A stretch of DNA of 64,000 nucleotides. Source: Parathielavia appendiculata (lineage: Eukaryota > Ascomycota > Sordariomycetes > Sordariales > Chaetomiaceae). How positions within the stretch are numbered: position 1 is the first letter of the stretch; each line of letters begins with the position of its first letter. The notes below the pieces were generated by a model. That model worked only from the letters and a program-made list of their open reading frames with translations, did not search any database and was not told the origin of the DNA. Shown here piece after piece: positions 1-9,655 of the stretch. Where the stretch lies: assembly GCF_033297405.1 (NCBI RefSeq), contig NW_026944234.1, positions 257,559 through 321,558 of the forward strand. Reading direction: 5' to 3'. A program made the position numbers and the translations under genes.

Positions 1-626
1 TTGGAACTTGGGAATGCAAGGGAAAGGAGAGGTATTGTTGAGTTTGAGGTCAATTTCTAGCTGCTTGTCAACCCTCCGAAAGTTACTAAATGGCAATCGG
101 CCACGCTCCCTTGCGGATTTTGCACTTAACTTTTTGATCACTCAGGGGTGCTGAATCTCAGGTGCCCCTGAATTTGACCTGCCCGGGCCTAGGGCTTCAG
201 CGCTTAGCGCAGTGTGCAGACCAATTGCGCGAAGCTTTCCAGAGTTGGTGGCGCACGCCCAGCGTTTCAAGCTGACATGCTCAGCCTTACTGAGATCCAA
301 CCGCTCCCGTGGGGAGGCCAGAAATATCCGCCCAGGCGCCAGCGCAATGTCCGCGTTCTCAATTCCACCTGCAGGTTAGTTTGATTGAGTTGGTTCTTAT
401 GAGAAGCGTAAGGTACCTATACACGTGTAGCCGGAGGATAGCGCAACACGCTGGATTGTACTCATTACTTGGGGCCTCAGCGGCGATGTTCGTTCCCATA
501 CTTTTGTGTTTGCCGACATGTCGATGCTGAAGTGCACACTGCTGCGGCAGAAGTGTATCATAACCTCTGCGTCGATCGTTCTCATTGAGGACTCAGTACG
601 TTCCCCAGGGCCCCAACCAAGCCCAA
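1..626. other. intergenic, no gene seen
   Basis: No open frame with recognisable protein character. A palindromic AGGTACCTA element lies at 411-419; the same element recurs at 43.4-43.9 kb. Confidence 0.5.
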
Positions 627-3497
627 CTAGGAAAGTACCAACTCTATCAACGTTCCCAATACATCCTCATCGTCCCTCTTGATCTCAACCGGGTCTCGAC
701 CCTTCACCTGAGCAAACAAACTGTTGCCCTTGAAGTAGACTAGAACGCCCTTCTTGGAACCCAGCCCCGAGATCCTATACAACGGACCCTCCGCATGCAC
801 CTTGTTCCTCTCCGGCATGAACTGCAGATCATGCTGCTGACACAACTCCTCAACGACCTGCCTGAACGAGACCTCCTCGGGCATTTTCTGCTCCTGCACC
901 ACCGGCACGGGCGCCTCCTCCCTCTTCTTCGTCTTCCTCTCCTCCCTCGTGGCCGTCTTCAACGCCGGTCCCTTCTCAGGCGGCTCCAACTCACACCTGA
1001 CCCGATCACCCAGATCCAACGCCCTCTCAATCATGGCCGTGCCCTTCTCAAACTCGGCCGCGACAGACGGCAACTCCCTGATCACCTCGGGGAACACCTC
1101 AGCCTCCCACCACTGAAACCACTGCCCGATCTCCTCGTAGTCCGCCTCCTCCATTATCAGCCACTGGTACAACCTTTCGTGCCACAGGGGAAACACCTCC
1201 GCTACGATGACCTCGCCGAGCATGCTCGGGCGAACCACATCGAGCCACTCAAACGTCTTGTCGAGCACGCCCAGGTACGGCTCCTGGTCCTGAGGATCGA
1301 CGCGGAAGTGAGCGCGTAGGAAGCGCGCCATGCCGGGGAGGACGTGGTTCATGACCAGGGGCGACCACATGTCGCGGGCCGCGTGGGTGGCGGTGGCCGC
1401 CGGGCGGAGGACGTCTTTCCACGGTTTCAGGCCCGGGATGACGCCGCGCTTGAAATCCCAGGCGTCGATCAGCTGGCGAAACTTGCGGCGGACGTCGGCA
1501 ACGAGGCCGGTGGAGCTGCGGGGGTCGAGATGGGCTGCGGGGAGGTGGGGCAGCCAGGGGAAGATCCAGCGGTGCGGTAGGTTGTGGGTGTGCTTTTTGG
1601 GCTGCCATTTCTGGAGCGCTTCTTCAAGCTTGCGGATGATGTCGTTGAGGAGCTGGGTGCGGACAAAGGTCGGGAGGAGGGGATCCCAGGCATCGAGCAC
1701 GGCGATGAGTTGGTCTGGGTCGCGGACGTTCCATTCGCGGACGGCGGCCGTGACAGTTCGTAGCCATTGTTCGTACATCATTGTTTCGTACGGGGTAGCG
1801 GTTGGTTTGCGGTACGTCCTTTTGGTTTGGTGGTCGAGGCCCAACAGGTTTCGGATGGAGTTGAGTCCGTCGACAAACGCCGGCTGGGGTTCTTCCAGGG
1901 GTTCCCAAAGCTGACGGTATTGGTTGAATAGGGGGTGGATCGCGGCAACGGCCAAAGAAGTGAGCTCCTCCTTGATTTGGGGGAGCATGGAGTCCGACAG
2001 GGAGCTGCTGGCATCTTCGAGGCCAGAGATGGTCCGGCCTAGCCTGTAACTCAAGTCTGCTTTCCTGTCCGCCTTACCGCTCTCGGTCGGTTTGAACGCT
2101 GCTTCACATGCCGCCGTGACGGATCTGTTTCCCTGCAGGCTCACCGAGAGCTCCTCCAGCTCCTGCTGTTCTTGCTTGAGCTGCAGGTCCAGGTACGCTT
2201 TGCGCTCCTGGAGACTCTGCCACTCCTCCAGAATCGCCATGAAGTCGTTCTGCGCACGCTTGACGAGCTTTCGAGTTTCGGCAGCTTCTGCAGACTCGGA
2301 AGGAGCGACACCTCCGGTCGGGGTCATCAAGCCAGACGATGAGGTGAGCAGCTTCTTCCCGGGGCCGGTCATGTCGAGGATGGGCATGAAGGCATCGGGG
2401 ATGTTGAGACCAGGGGCAGCCTTCTTGATTTCGTCCATGGTGAGGTACTTTGGCTTCTGGCGTCGCGGCGTGCTGCCGCCGCTGCCGGTCCCGCTGCCGA
2501 TACCGCCAGGGAGAGCCTTCTTCCTGCGCGCTGCCTTCTTTTTCCTCTCCTCCTCTTCCGAGTCAATGACTTCCTCTCCACGAAGGCGGGCTTGCCGCTT
2601 CTCCTCCAGCCTCTCCTGCTCGGTTTTCTCCTTGACAGCACCCAGTCCCACCTTCTGCGGGCGTAGGTTTGCCTCGATAATGACGTTGCGCCCTTGGCCT
2701 TCCTTTCCGAGACCCTTTCCCTCGACGTAGCCCATCTTGGCCATCATGCGGGCCCCGAATGACTTTGTGTTGATCTTGGTCTGGCCGCTCTTCGTTTGCT
2801 TGAAAGCGCTCGGCATCGCGGAGCGGGGCGTAGCCGGTTCATCATCCTTGACCAAAAGCGTTGGCCCTCGCGCGGATGTCGGCGTAAAGCCGCTCCCGAG
2901 AGGATTTGCGCTGTCAATCTTTGACTTGACGAACGCCTGTGGTGCGTTTTGTTTTCGCTTCAAAGGCATCGATTGGTGCGTAGGCGGTGTCCAGCCCAAA
3001 CCTCGGCCTGCTGCTGCAGACGCGCCCTTGAAGCCCAGACCTACGCCGCTCATCTCTTCATCTTCGTCTTCGTCATCCTCGGCGGCAGGCGGTACGGCGC
3101 CTGGATTGGCATCGTCGTATTCCTTATATTCCTCTTGAACTGCTCCCTTGTCCTCCTTATCCTCGTCGTCCTCTTCATCGGAGTCCGCTTCAACCTTGGC
3201 CGAAGAGACGAAACTGACTCCCTTGTTGCGCAGGCTCTTGTGCTTCCATTTGTGGCTTGTGCCGTCATCTTCGCTCTCAGAGCCAAATATTCCCAGCGCC
3301 GCACTTTCCTTTGGATCTCGACCGGTCCGGCGGCGTTTGCGGGGGTTGTAGTCGGCGAATTCACTGTCGTGCGGATTGCGCGAGGGCATGAGGTACTCGT
3401 CTTCCTCGTCGCCGTCAGACTCGGAGGACGAGTAGTCTGCCGCGCTCGCCTTGTTCAGGCGAGACGGATCAAACCGCATCTCGTCGAGACGCGCCAT
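627..3497 (-). CDS. G-patch domain splicing factor, TFIP11/Ntr1 family
   Basis: Intronless gene for a protein of about 956 residues. I start it at the Met at 3497, because the following FDPSRLNKA is the usual beginning of TFIP11-type proteins; an in-frame Met at 3608 would add 37 low-complexity residues. In order it shows an acidic TIP_N-like region with DEED runs (first ~200 residues), a G-patch around residues 247-271 (MGYVEGKGLGKEGQGRN), a charged linker, a helical/coiled segment and a long GCFC-like C-terminal half with WSPLVMNHVLPGMARFLR-type tryptophan-rich helices. Family knowledge: these nuclear proteins activate the Prp43 DEAH helicase through the G-patch and drive spliceosome disassembly and lariat release. 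The role here is inferred from the domains. The frame is intact and no neighbour is functionally linked. Confidence 0.9.
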   Translation of the reverse strand: MARLDEMRFDPSRLNKASAADYSSSESDGDEEDEYLMPSRNPHDSEFADYNPRKRRRTGRDPKESAALGIFGSESEDDGTSHKWKHKSLRNKGVSFVSSAKVEADSDEEDDEDKEDKGAVQEEYKEYDDANPGAVPPAAEDDEDEDEEMSGVGLGFKGASAAAGRGLGWTPPTHQSMPLKRKQNAPQAFVKSKIDSANPLGSGFTPTSARGPTLLVKDDEPATPRSAMPSAFKQTKSGQTKINTKSFGARMMAKMGYVEGKGLGKEGQGRNVIIEANLRPQKVGLGAVKEKTEQERLEEKRQARLRGEEVIDSEEEERKKKAARRKKALPGGIGSGTGSGGSTPRRQKPKYLTMDEIKKAAPGLNIPDAFMPILDMTGPGKKLLTSSSGLMTPTGGVAPSESAEAAETRKLVKRAQNDFMAILEEWQSLQERKAYLDLQLKQEQQELEELSVSLQGNRSVTAACEAAFKPTESGKADRKADLSYRLGRTISGLEDASSSLSDSMLPQIKEELTSLAVAAIHPLFNQYRQLWEPLEEPQPAFVDGLNSIRNLLGLDHQTKRTYRKPTATPYETMMYEQWLRTVTAAVREWNVRDPDQLIAVLDAWDPLLPTFVRTQLLNDIIRKLEEALQKWQPKKHTHNLPHRWIFPWLPHLPAAHLDPRSSTGLVADVRRKFRQLIDAWDFKRGVIPGLKPWKDVLRPAATATHAARDMWSPLVMNHVLPGMARFLRAHFRVDPQDQEPYLGVLDKTFEWLDVVRPSMLGEVIVAEVFPLWHERLYQWLIMEEADYEEIGQWFQWWEAEVFPEVIRELPSVAAEFEKGTAMIERALDLGDRVRCELEPPEKGPALKTATREERKTKKREEAPVPVVQEQKMPEEVSFRQVVEELCQQHDLQFMPERNKVHAEGPLYRISGLGSKKGVLVYFKGNSLFAQVKGRDPVEIKRDDEDVLGTLIELVLS

Positions 3498-4109
3498 TAT
3501 GTGGTTCGAGTGCGCAAATGGCGGAGGAGATGGATGTCGGGGAAACAGGACTTGAAGCTCCCTCTTTGCCACCAGCACCCTGGAAGGCGCACTGGCATCA
3601 CAGCTCAAAGCTCAAAGCTTCCACAAGTGCACATTACGGATTCGTACTTATCTTATCGTCGGCAAATGTGATGAAATTAGCGGAGCGTTAAGTGCTTCTA
3701 TGCAATCATTGGGACAGGATTAGCGATACAAATGCTTCTACGGAGGTAGACGGGAGCCATGTCTCACAACTGCATTCCAGAAACAAAACAGTTTCCGGTG
3801 GCTTCCAGGAATCCAAGTTCTTGTAATCCTTACGGAAGTGCAGAAACACTCATCACCACTCTATGTGGCGCAACAAGTACTCTTCTAGAGCGGGAGTTCT
3901 ATCAACCAAAAATCTTGCTGTATAGCGTTTTTAAGCAGTTTGAGTATCATGTCCATTTTTATACCTCGCTTTCTGCCTTACCATGCGCCGTTTACCGGCA
4001 ACAACAGCTGAAAGACTTCATGCACGACAGCGTCTCATAGTAAAGCACCAAGATACGTCTTGACATTAGCGTTGACTTGTACCCCGGACGTCGGCTTTGT
4101 TCCTCGACC
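3498..4109. other. intergenic, shared upstream region
   Basis: Promoter side of the G-patch gene. A 93-codon open frame at 3759-4040 (+) has no recognisable motif and I do not call it. Confidence 0.4.
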
Positions 4110-4590
4110 TTAGCTCGAGAAACTGATCGACGAGCTTCTGGCCTGCTCTTCGTAGCTCGTATATTCGAAGTGGAACGTCCGTCGTCTCAGCCCTCCTGCT
4201 AAACGCATCTCAAACCCGCGCTTCGGAACGCCGATAGCATCGTCCTACCAGAGCTGCCCCACTGAGGGTGTACCGGTGGCTTCGGTCACCAAAGACGCCC
4301 GGGCTGAGCGCCGAGACATGGCCCGTGCGACGTCGTCGACATGCACCGTGGCCCCGGCAAACGGCCCATAAAACTGGCCCGGCAGCAGCGCCAGGACGAC
4401 CGAGTTGGTGCCCTGCATGGCCTGCGGCACCGTCATTGGCGCCATACGAAGCCCGGTGTAGCCTTGTATCCCAGGTGTACCACGTCGAAAGGTGGCCGTT
4501 GCTGTGCGATCCACTCCTCGGCGTGATGCAGGCCGCTACTTTGGACGCGGCGAAGGCGGAGAACTTGACTTGTACCGTTCACCAACCGTG
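4110..4590 (-). pseudogene. NAD-dependent epimerase/dehydratase relic
   Basis: C-terminal half of an extended short-chain (cinnamoyl-CoA/dihydroflavonol reductase-like) enzyme, readable only by changing frame. From the 5' side it shows an AASKVAA block (~4531-4556; such enzymes normally have YxxSK), then AEEWIAQQRPPFDVVHLGYK in a second frame, then MTVPQAMQGTNSVV and GATVHVDDVARA in a third. An in-frame TAG follows at 4245-4247, and the same frame continues with the family's typical C-terminal SYEEQ motif up to a TAA at 4110. At least two frame changes and one stop separate blocks that are collinear in intact family members. The N-terminal Rossmann half is not visible. The family assignment rests on the HVDDVARA and SYEEQ blocks and their order; the original substrate is unknown. 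Confidence 0.7.
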
Positions 4591-5905
4591 AAACTCATTA
4601 TCAGTGATTGCGGGGGGTTGGATCAACGAGCCCTTGATCGTTGGCACAACAAACATCGCAATCTTTTTGTCAGAAGGCCCCAAGGACGTGCGGGGAAAGA
4701 TGGTGTGACCAAAAAACCTGGGGGAAAAAAGGGGGAGGGCGGGCTGGAAAGAGCAAAGAGCTCCCATGGAAACTCGACCAGAGCGTTTAGGAGTTCGACT
4801 CTTACAAGTGCCTTCAAGGCCTGTGTGAGCGAGCCTACACCATCCCGTTCATGTTTAGACTTGTCGTTGGATTGGCCAATGACCATCCCGAAGCTACACG
4901 TACCAGACCGCAAGGGTGGGGTTTATACCAGCAGTCTCGCCGGAGCAGGGCAACCAGACGGGGGGAACACGAGCACACTAAGCGATTTATCTGAGACGTC
5001 GAGAGTCCTGAACAAGGATCCCGACGCTGCGTGCAAAATTTCCCGCTTGGTGCGACTTTGGAATCAGGCTATATACTGTACAATAGCCGTGAGGCGCAAG
5101 CTGGAGATGGGGCAGCCAAAGCTTAATTCCAGCTGAAACCTAGCTGGGAAACAGAACCCGGTACGAAGGTAGGTCTTGACCAACTGCGCCGAGTCCAATT
5201 TAGTCCAACCTAGTCCAACCAGGGCTGGGACAGGGCTGAGGGCATCGGATGCAGGCAGCGTCCACGGACGTTCTCTACCTTACATTAAGTCCTTACACAG
5301 ACATATAACTCTTGAGTATAGCTACGGTATCGTTCAGTATTTCCCCTACCTCGGTACGGAGTAACACTCCTCTTGTTCCCTGGCTTGCCTGGGCACATCA
5401 ACTGCCGCGGTCCACTGCCGGCGAGTGGAGCAACCAAGACGGACCGACCCTGCCAGGGGCTCGCAGCTTAGCTTGATTCAACTCCCAATCTCCGCTCAGC
5501 TCCGTTCCGAAACAAGACATGGTGTTTGAGCCTCGCCTAGGCGACATGATGCCCGGAATGGGTGGATACAACGCTGCCCACGCCGTTGCCAAGCGTGCCA
5601 ATAGCAACAACTCTCCCTGATGACCCAACATCACAGGCCGGGGATGGGGCGAGCACGTTCGGAGATGAAAGGGAACTGTTCAAGCCTCCGAACCTGAAGC
5701 AGAAGGCACGGAGGTGACAGGCGTGTTGGAGCCGCCGGCCCGGTCATCGACCGACATACGACATCAGCAGTCCACTGACCGCTGGTTTATGCCATGGTCG
5801 AGAGTCTCGAGACTAGATTAAAAGGGGCTGCCGCGTTGCTGGTATGCTGACATTGACAGCTTCTCCTCCAGCGGCACTGTACACTCTACCCCGACAGCGC
5901 ACATC
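4591..5905. other. intergenic, upstream region of the xylanase gene
   Basis: No convincing gene; a 214-codon open frame at 4492-5136 (+) overlaps the epimerase relic antisense and looks spurious. An AT-rich ATTAAAAG at 5817-5824 lies about 85 bp before the xylanase ATG and could act as a weak TATA element. No clear XlnR-type GGCTAAA site was seen. Confidence 0.4.
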
Positions 5906-7102
5906 ATGACCGGTCTCAAATCGATCCTCCTGGCTGCGCTGGCCTCGGCCGGCATTGTCGCCGCCGATGGCCTCCACGCCCGGGCCGTGGCCGCGGGCAA
6001 GAAGTACTTCGGCACCGAGATCAGCGGCTATGTCATGAACGACGCCAGCGCCAACAACATCGCCAAGAACTCGCAGGACTTTGGCCAGTACACGGCCGAG
6101 AACGAGATGAAGTTCGACGCCCTGGAACCGTCACGCGGCACCTTCAGCTACGCCAACGCCGACCGCATCGTGGCCCAGGCGCAGGCCAACGGCCAGATCA
6201 TGCGCTGCCACGCCCTCATCTGGCACAGCCAAGTGCCGTCGTGGGTGACCAACGGCCGGTTCGACAACGCGACCCTCATCAGCATCTTGAAGAATCACAT
6301 CGCCAACGTGGTGGGCCACTACAAGGGCAAATGCTACGCCTGGGACGTGGTCAACGAGGCACTCAACGAGGACGGCACCTACCGCAGCTCTGACTCGGTC
6401 TGGGGCCGCACCATTGGCCCAGCCTTCATCCCCATCGCCTTTAAAGCCGCCGCCGAGGCCGACCCCCAGGCCAAGCTGTACTACAACGACTACAACTGCG
6501 ACAAGCCCGGCGCCAAGTCCACGGGCGCCCAGAACCTGATCCGCATGGTTAAGGCCTACGGCGCGCCCATCCACGGCATGGGCCTGCAGGGCCACCTGAC
6601 GACGGGACAAGTTGGATCGGCGTCGCAGTACGTGTCCAACCTGCAGGCGTTCGCGAACCTCGGCGTCGAGGTCGCTTTCACCGAACTCGACATCGCCACG
6701 CCCTCGAGCAACCCCAACTTCAACCAGCAGGCGACCGACTACGCCACCATCGTCTCGGCCTGCAAGCAGGTCGCCGCATGCATAGGAATTACCACCTGGG
6801 GCTTCACCGACAAATACACGTGGATCTCCAACTCGTACCCGCTCATCTGGGACCGCAACCTGCAGAAGAAGGCGGCCTACAACGCCATCCTCAACGCCTG
6901 GGGCTCGTCATCCGGCGGCGGCACCCCGACCAGCTCGGCCCCGCCCGCCTCGACGACGACCTCGACTTCCGGCGGTGGCAGCGGTGGTTGCACCGCGCCG
7001 CGGTATGCGCAGTGCGGGGGGAACGGGTACACCGGGTGCAAGACGTGCGAAGCGGGATCTACTTGCAAGTATTCCAACGACTGGTACTCGCAGTGCTTGT
7101 AA
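5906..7102 (+). CDS. secreted GH10 endo-1,4-beta-xylanase with C-terminal CBM1
   Basis: Intronless, 398 residues. Residues 1-20 form a signal peptide (hydrophobic core ILLAALASAGIVAA). The GH10 barrel spans about 25-333. The acid/base Glu is E151 in WDVVNEALNEDG and the nucleophile is E260 in VAFTELDIA; HALIWHSQVPSW and GMGLQGHL are the usual substrate-site blocks. A Ser/Thr/Gly/Pro linker (~334-360) leads to a fungal cellulose-binding CBM1 at 362-398 with its cysteines (CGGNGYTGCKTC) and aromatic face residues (Y367, Y375, W393, Y394). It hydrolyses xylan backbone outside the cell, with the CBM1 anchoring it to cellulose. It lies in a region that also holds a GH5 endoglucanase about 7 kb away. 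Length and motifs are complete, so the gene is expected to be functional. Confidence 0.96.
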   Translation: MTGLKSILLAALASAGIVAADGLHARAVAAGKKYFGTEISGYVMNDASANNIAKNSQDFGQYTAENEMKFDALEPSRGTFSYANADRIVAQAQANGQIMRCHALIWHSQVPSWVTNGRFDNATLISILKNHIANVVGHYKGKCYAWDVVNEALNEDGTYRSSDSVWGRTIGPAFIPIAFKAAAEADPQAKLYYNDYNCDKPGAKSTGAQNLIRMVKAYGAPIHGMGLQGHLTTGQVGSASQYVSNLQAFANLGVEVAFTELDIATPSSNPNFNQQATDYATIVSACKQVAACIGITTWGFTDKYTWISNSYPLIWDRNLQKKAAYNAILNAWGSSSGGGTPTSSAPPASTTTSTSGGGSGGCTAPRYAQCGGNGYTGCKTCEAGSTCKYSNDWYSQCL

Positions 7103-7473
7103 AGCCGGATCCTTTTCGGTTTGAGAAAGGGGTATTGAGGAATTGGGCCAGGGGTTGGATTCACAGAATCAGAAGGTGGGCTCAAGTCAGGGGTGGCCGG
7201 GGATCTGGAGTTGGCTCGGAGCCCAGGAGATTTTCATGTACATAACATACTCTTTATTCATCAGTACATATCACCGGCAGGTATCCGTCTTTGGTTTAGT
7301 ACCTACCTAACTTCAACCTGGGCGTAGATTCATGTGGCCCCGAGCAAAGGAGCAGCATACTCAGATATGCCGCATGATTACTAACGTGCTGGATAGGCTG
7401 TGATTAACGAGGGCCAGACAGGGAGCGGTGATCTCAAATGCCGCGGGAATCCCTTGCCAAGAAGGAAAAGTCT
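7103..7473. other. intergenic between convergent genes
   Basis: 3' flank of the xylanase and of the opposing kinase gene; nothing else seen. Confidence 0.5.
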
Positions 7474-9106
7474 TTACTGACTTGCGTCCTCTTGCCTTCC
7501 CTCTTCCGACTCCGAATCATCCTGCGAGATAACCAGCCACGGATCCTTGAGCAGCTCTTGTGCAGAGGGCCGCTTGTCGGCGTCCCATTGAAGTATTCGT
7601 CTGAGAAACCGCAGAAAGCTGGCCTTGGCCTCCCCTTCCAAGGCCGTCGCCTCGGCTTCCAGTGGCGTCTCGATGACTTGATGCCCTTTTCTGAGACGCC
7701 CTATCACAACGTCGAGACCGTCAGCTGAAGTCACCAAATGGTCGGCAGAATTTTCATGACATGACGCCCCACTCTCCTCATAAGGGCTACAGGTAATGGT
7801 ACGGTACTCACCGGACTTGTCAAAGAATTCCCTTGACACGGGCGTCAGGTCCAACAAGTCTTGTGGCAGCGGGCCCAGGAGACTGACCATGCGGGCCATA
7901 TGAGGCAGGGCCGATTTCCAGCGGCCACCTTTGTTGTCGTTGAAGAAATTCGTCCCTTCGGTCAGTGCCCACAGCTGTTCGTTTGAGTCGCAACATGTCA
8001 GTTGTGTCGATGACTGCAACCCATTAGGTTTCAGGCACGGGGAAGCTTACCACGAGCCCCAGCGCCCAGATATCAATCTTCTCAGCCCACTCAATGCGCA
8101 GAAGAATCTCAGGGGCGCGGTAAAGGTCTGGCATGGCGTGTTCGCCGTATGACTCCTTCCCAAACCGGGCTTCGCCAAAGTCGCACAGGACGGGTATCGA
8201 TGGTGTCGGGAGGCCCGACACCCTACTTGAATAGATGGCGTGGTGCTTATAGACTTTGCGCGGGCTGGGCTCGGCCATCTCGGCGTCTTCGAACTGGCGC
8301 CACTCTGAGTTTTGCGCGGCAGCGAAGATGATGTTGTCTTCTTTGATGTCTTGGTGGTTCTGCGAGTCAGTATATAACACAAGATACGGGCGCTGTTTGT
8401 GAACATGAAGCGTACCTGCATGGACAAGCTTGGCCTTGCGACGGAGAAAATCAAGGGCTTGGAGCACGTAAAAGGCGACAGATTTCACCATGTTGATGGG
8501 CATTCGGCCGTCATACAATAGTTTCCTCACATCACCGACGGACATGCTGAGCGGTTCGAAAATGAGGCAAAGGTTTAAGCGCGACGACGCCGGGCGCGGG
8601 ATCTCGAACTGATCTATCAGCGTGCGGATGCTCCTCGCGCCCAGGTGCTTATTGGGCGGCAAGTTCGCGAGCACCCAGTTTATATGTTTGAGGGCAATGA
8701 CCTCGCGGGCCGTCTGAGCCTCGCCCGTGGCATAGATCTTGATGGTGACATAGCGATGGTTCCGGAGATCGCGGCAAAGCCATGTTGTGGAAGCGCTGCC
8801 GTAGCCCAGTTTGGCGATGACCTGGTATGTGTTGTTGAGGATTTCGCCTATGGCGGCCGGGTAGAACGACTTGACCGAGTGCCACGAGTACGTCTCTTCC
8901 TCGAGTTTCGTCGAAGAATTTATGAGCTCAAAGCCAGAGGTCGGAACACTCTTGGCGGATTGGTTCTTCGAATCCCCTGATGGCGCCTCTCGCTGCTGGG
9001 TCTGCCGGCCCTCTGCGCCTCCTCGACTCGGGTCTGGCTCGGCGGCGGTCTTGAATATGGGCGAGATAGGTAGGTGCCGGCGGATAAGTGAGGCTAACGG
9101 CTTCAT
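7474..9106 (-). CDS. SRPK-like serine/threonine protein kinase, 3-4 exons
   Basis: Start at 9106. Exons that keep frame: 9106-8416, 8349-8051, 7974-7812 and 7724-7474, giving 467 residues. Introns are 66, 76 and 87 nt. The third (GTGAGT...CTTCAG) is a multiple of three and open, so if it is retained the protein has 496 residues. Kinase landmarks: glycine loop LGYGSASTTWL, lysine in YVTIKIY, catalytic loop HADIKEDN formed across the first splice junction, DFG in CDFGEARFG, YRAPEILL and IDIWALGLV. The split catalytic region and the C-terminal WDADKRPSAQELLKDPWL block resemble fungal SRPK-like kinases, which phosphorylate SR-type substrates. All catalytic residues are present, so it should be active. 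The substrate is unknown, and such kinases are often expanded and lineage-specific in fungi. Confidence 0.85.
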
Positions 9107-9655
9107 GATGTCTACCGCACAGTAGGGTCAGTGATAGTTGAATCGTCCTGAGCGGGGTTCGCCGTGGCAGAGATCTTCCAATGTTCCACCTACGTTGCAC
9201 GCATCGACAAACCGTCCAGGGCTGATTACCACCTTCAGCGAAATTAGACACCCCGTCTGCCACCCTGGCATTTCGGCTATCGTCTACAGATGGCCACTTT
9301 TAAGGCAGCCAATGACCGCGGAATATTCGTCAACAGGGCTCCATCGACCGTAGCTGAGTGCTGCAAACGAGCGGCACAGGGGTTGTTGGGTCCTTGAGTT
9401 CGGTTAGCCCAGCCGTCGTATATTGTGATGTGGGATAGAGGCACGAAGCGGGGATGTTCATCTAGGGAACTACTGATGAGAGAGAACGGTCAGAACGGAT
9501 GTGCACGGAACTCAGCTGCTTACAAGCCAGATTCGCGGCAGCTCCTCGGGGGCAGTTGAGGGGTAAGACGTTGTAGTACTGTATTACTCATCCAGAGACA
9601 GCGATCTGACATATTCTTGACCTAATCTCCCCGTTGAGATCCTGCATAGCCCTTT
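9107..9655. other. intergenic
   Basis: Upstream region of the kinase gene and 3' flank of the ankyrin gene; no gene seen. Confidence 0.4.

Noticed and set aside
4492..5136. 214-codon open frame on the + strand
   Set aside because: Overlaps the epimerase relic antisense, has no motif and mixed composition.
4591..5905. XlnR and CreA binding sites upstream of the xylanase
   Set aside because: Only very short degenerate matches (e.g. GTGGGG), too common to be meaningful without data.
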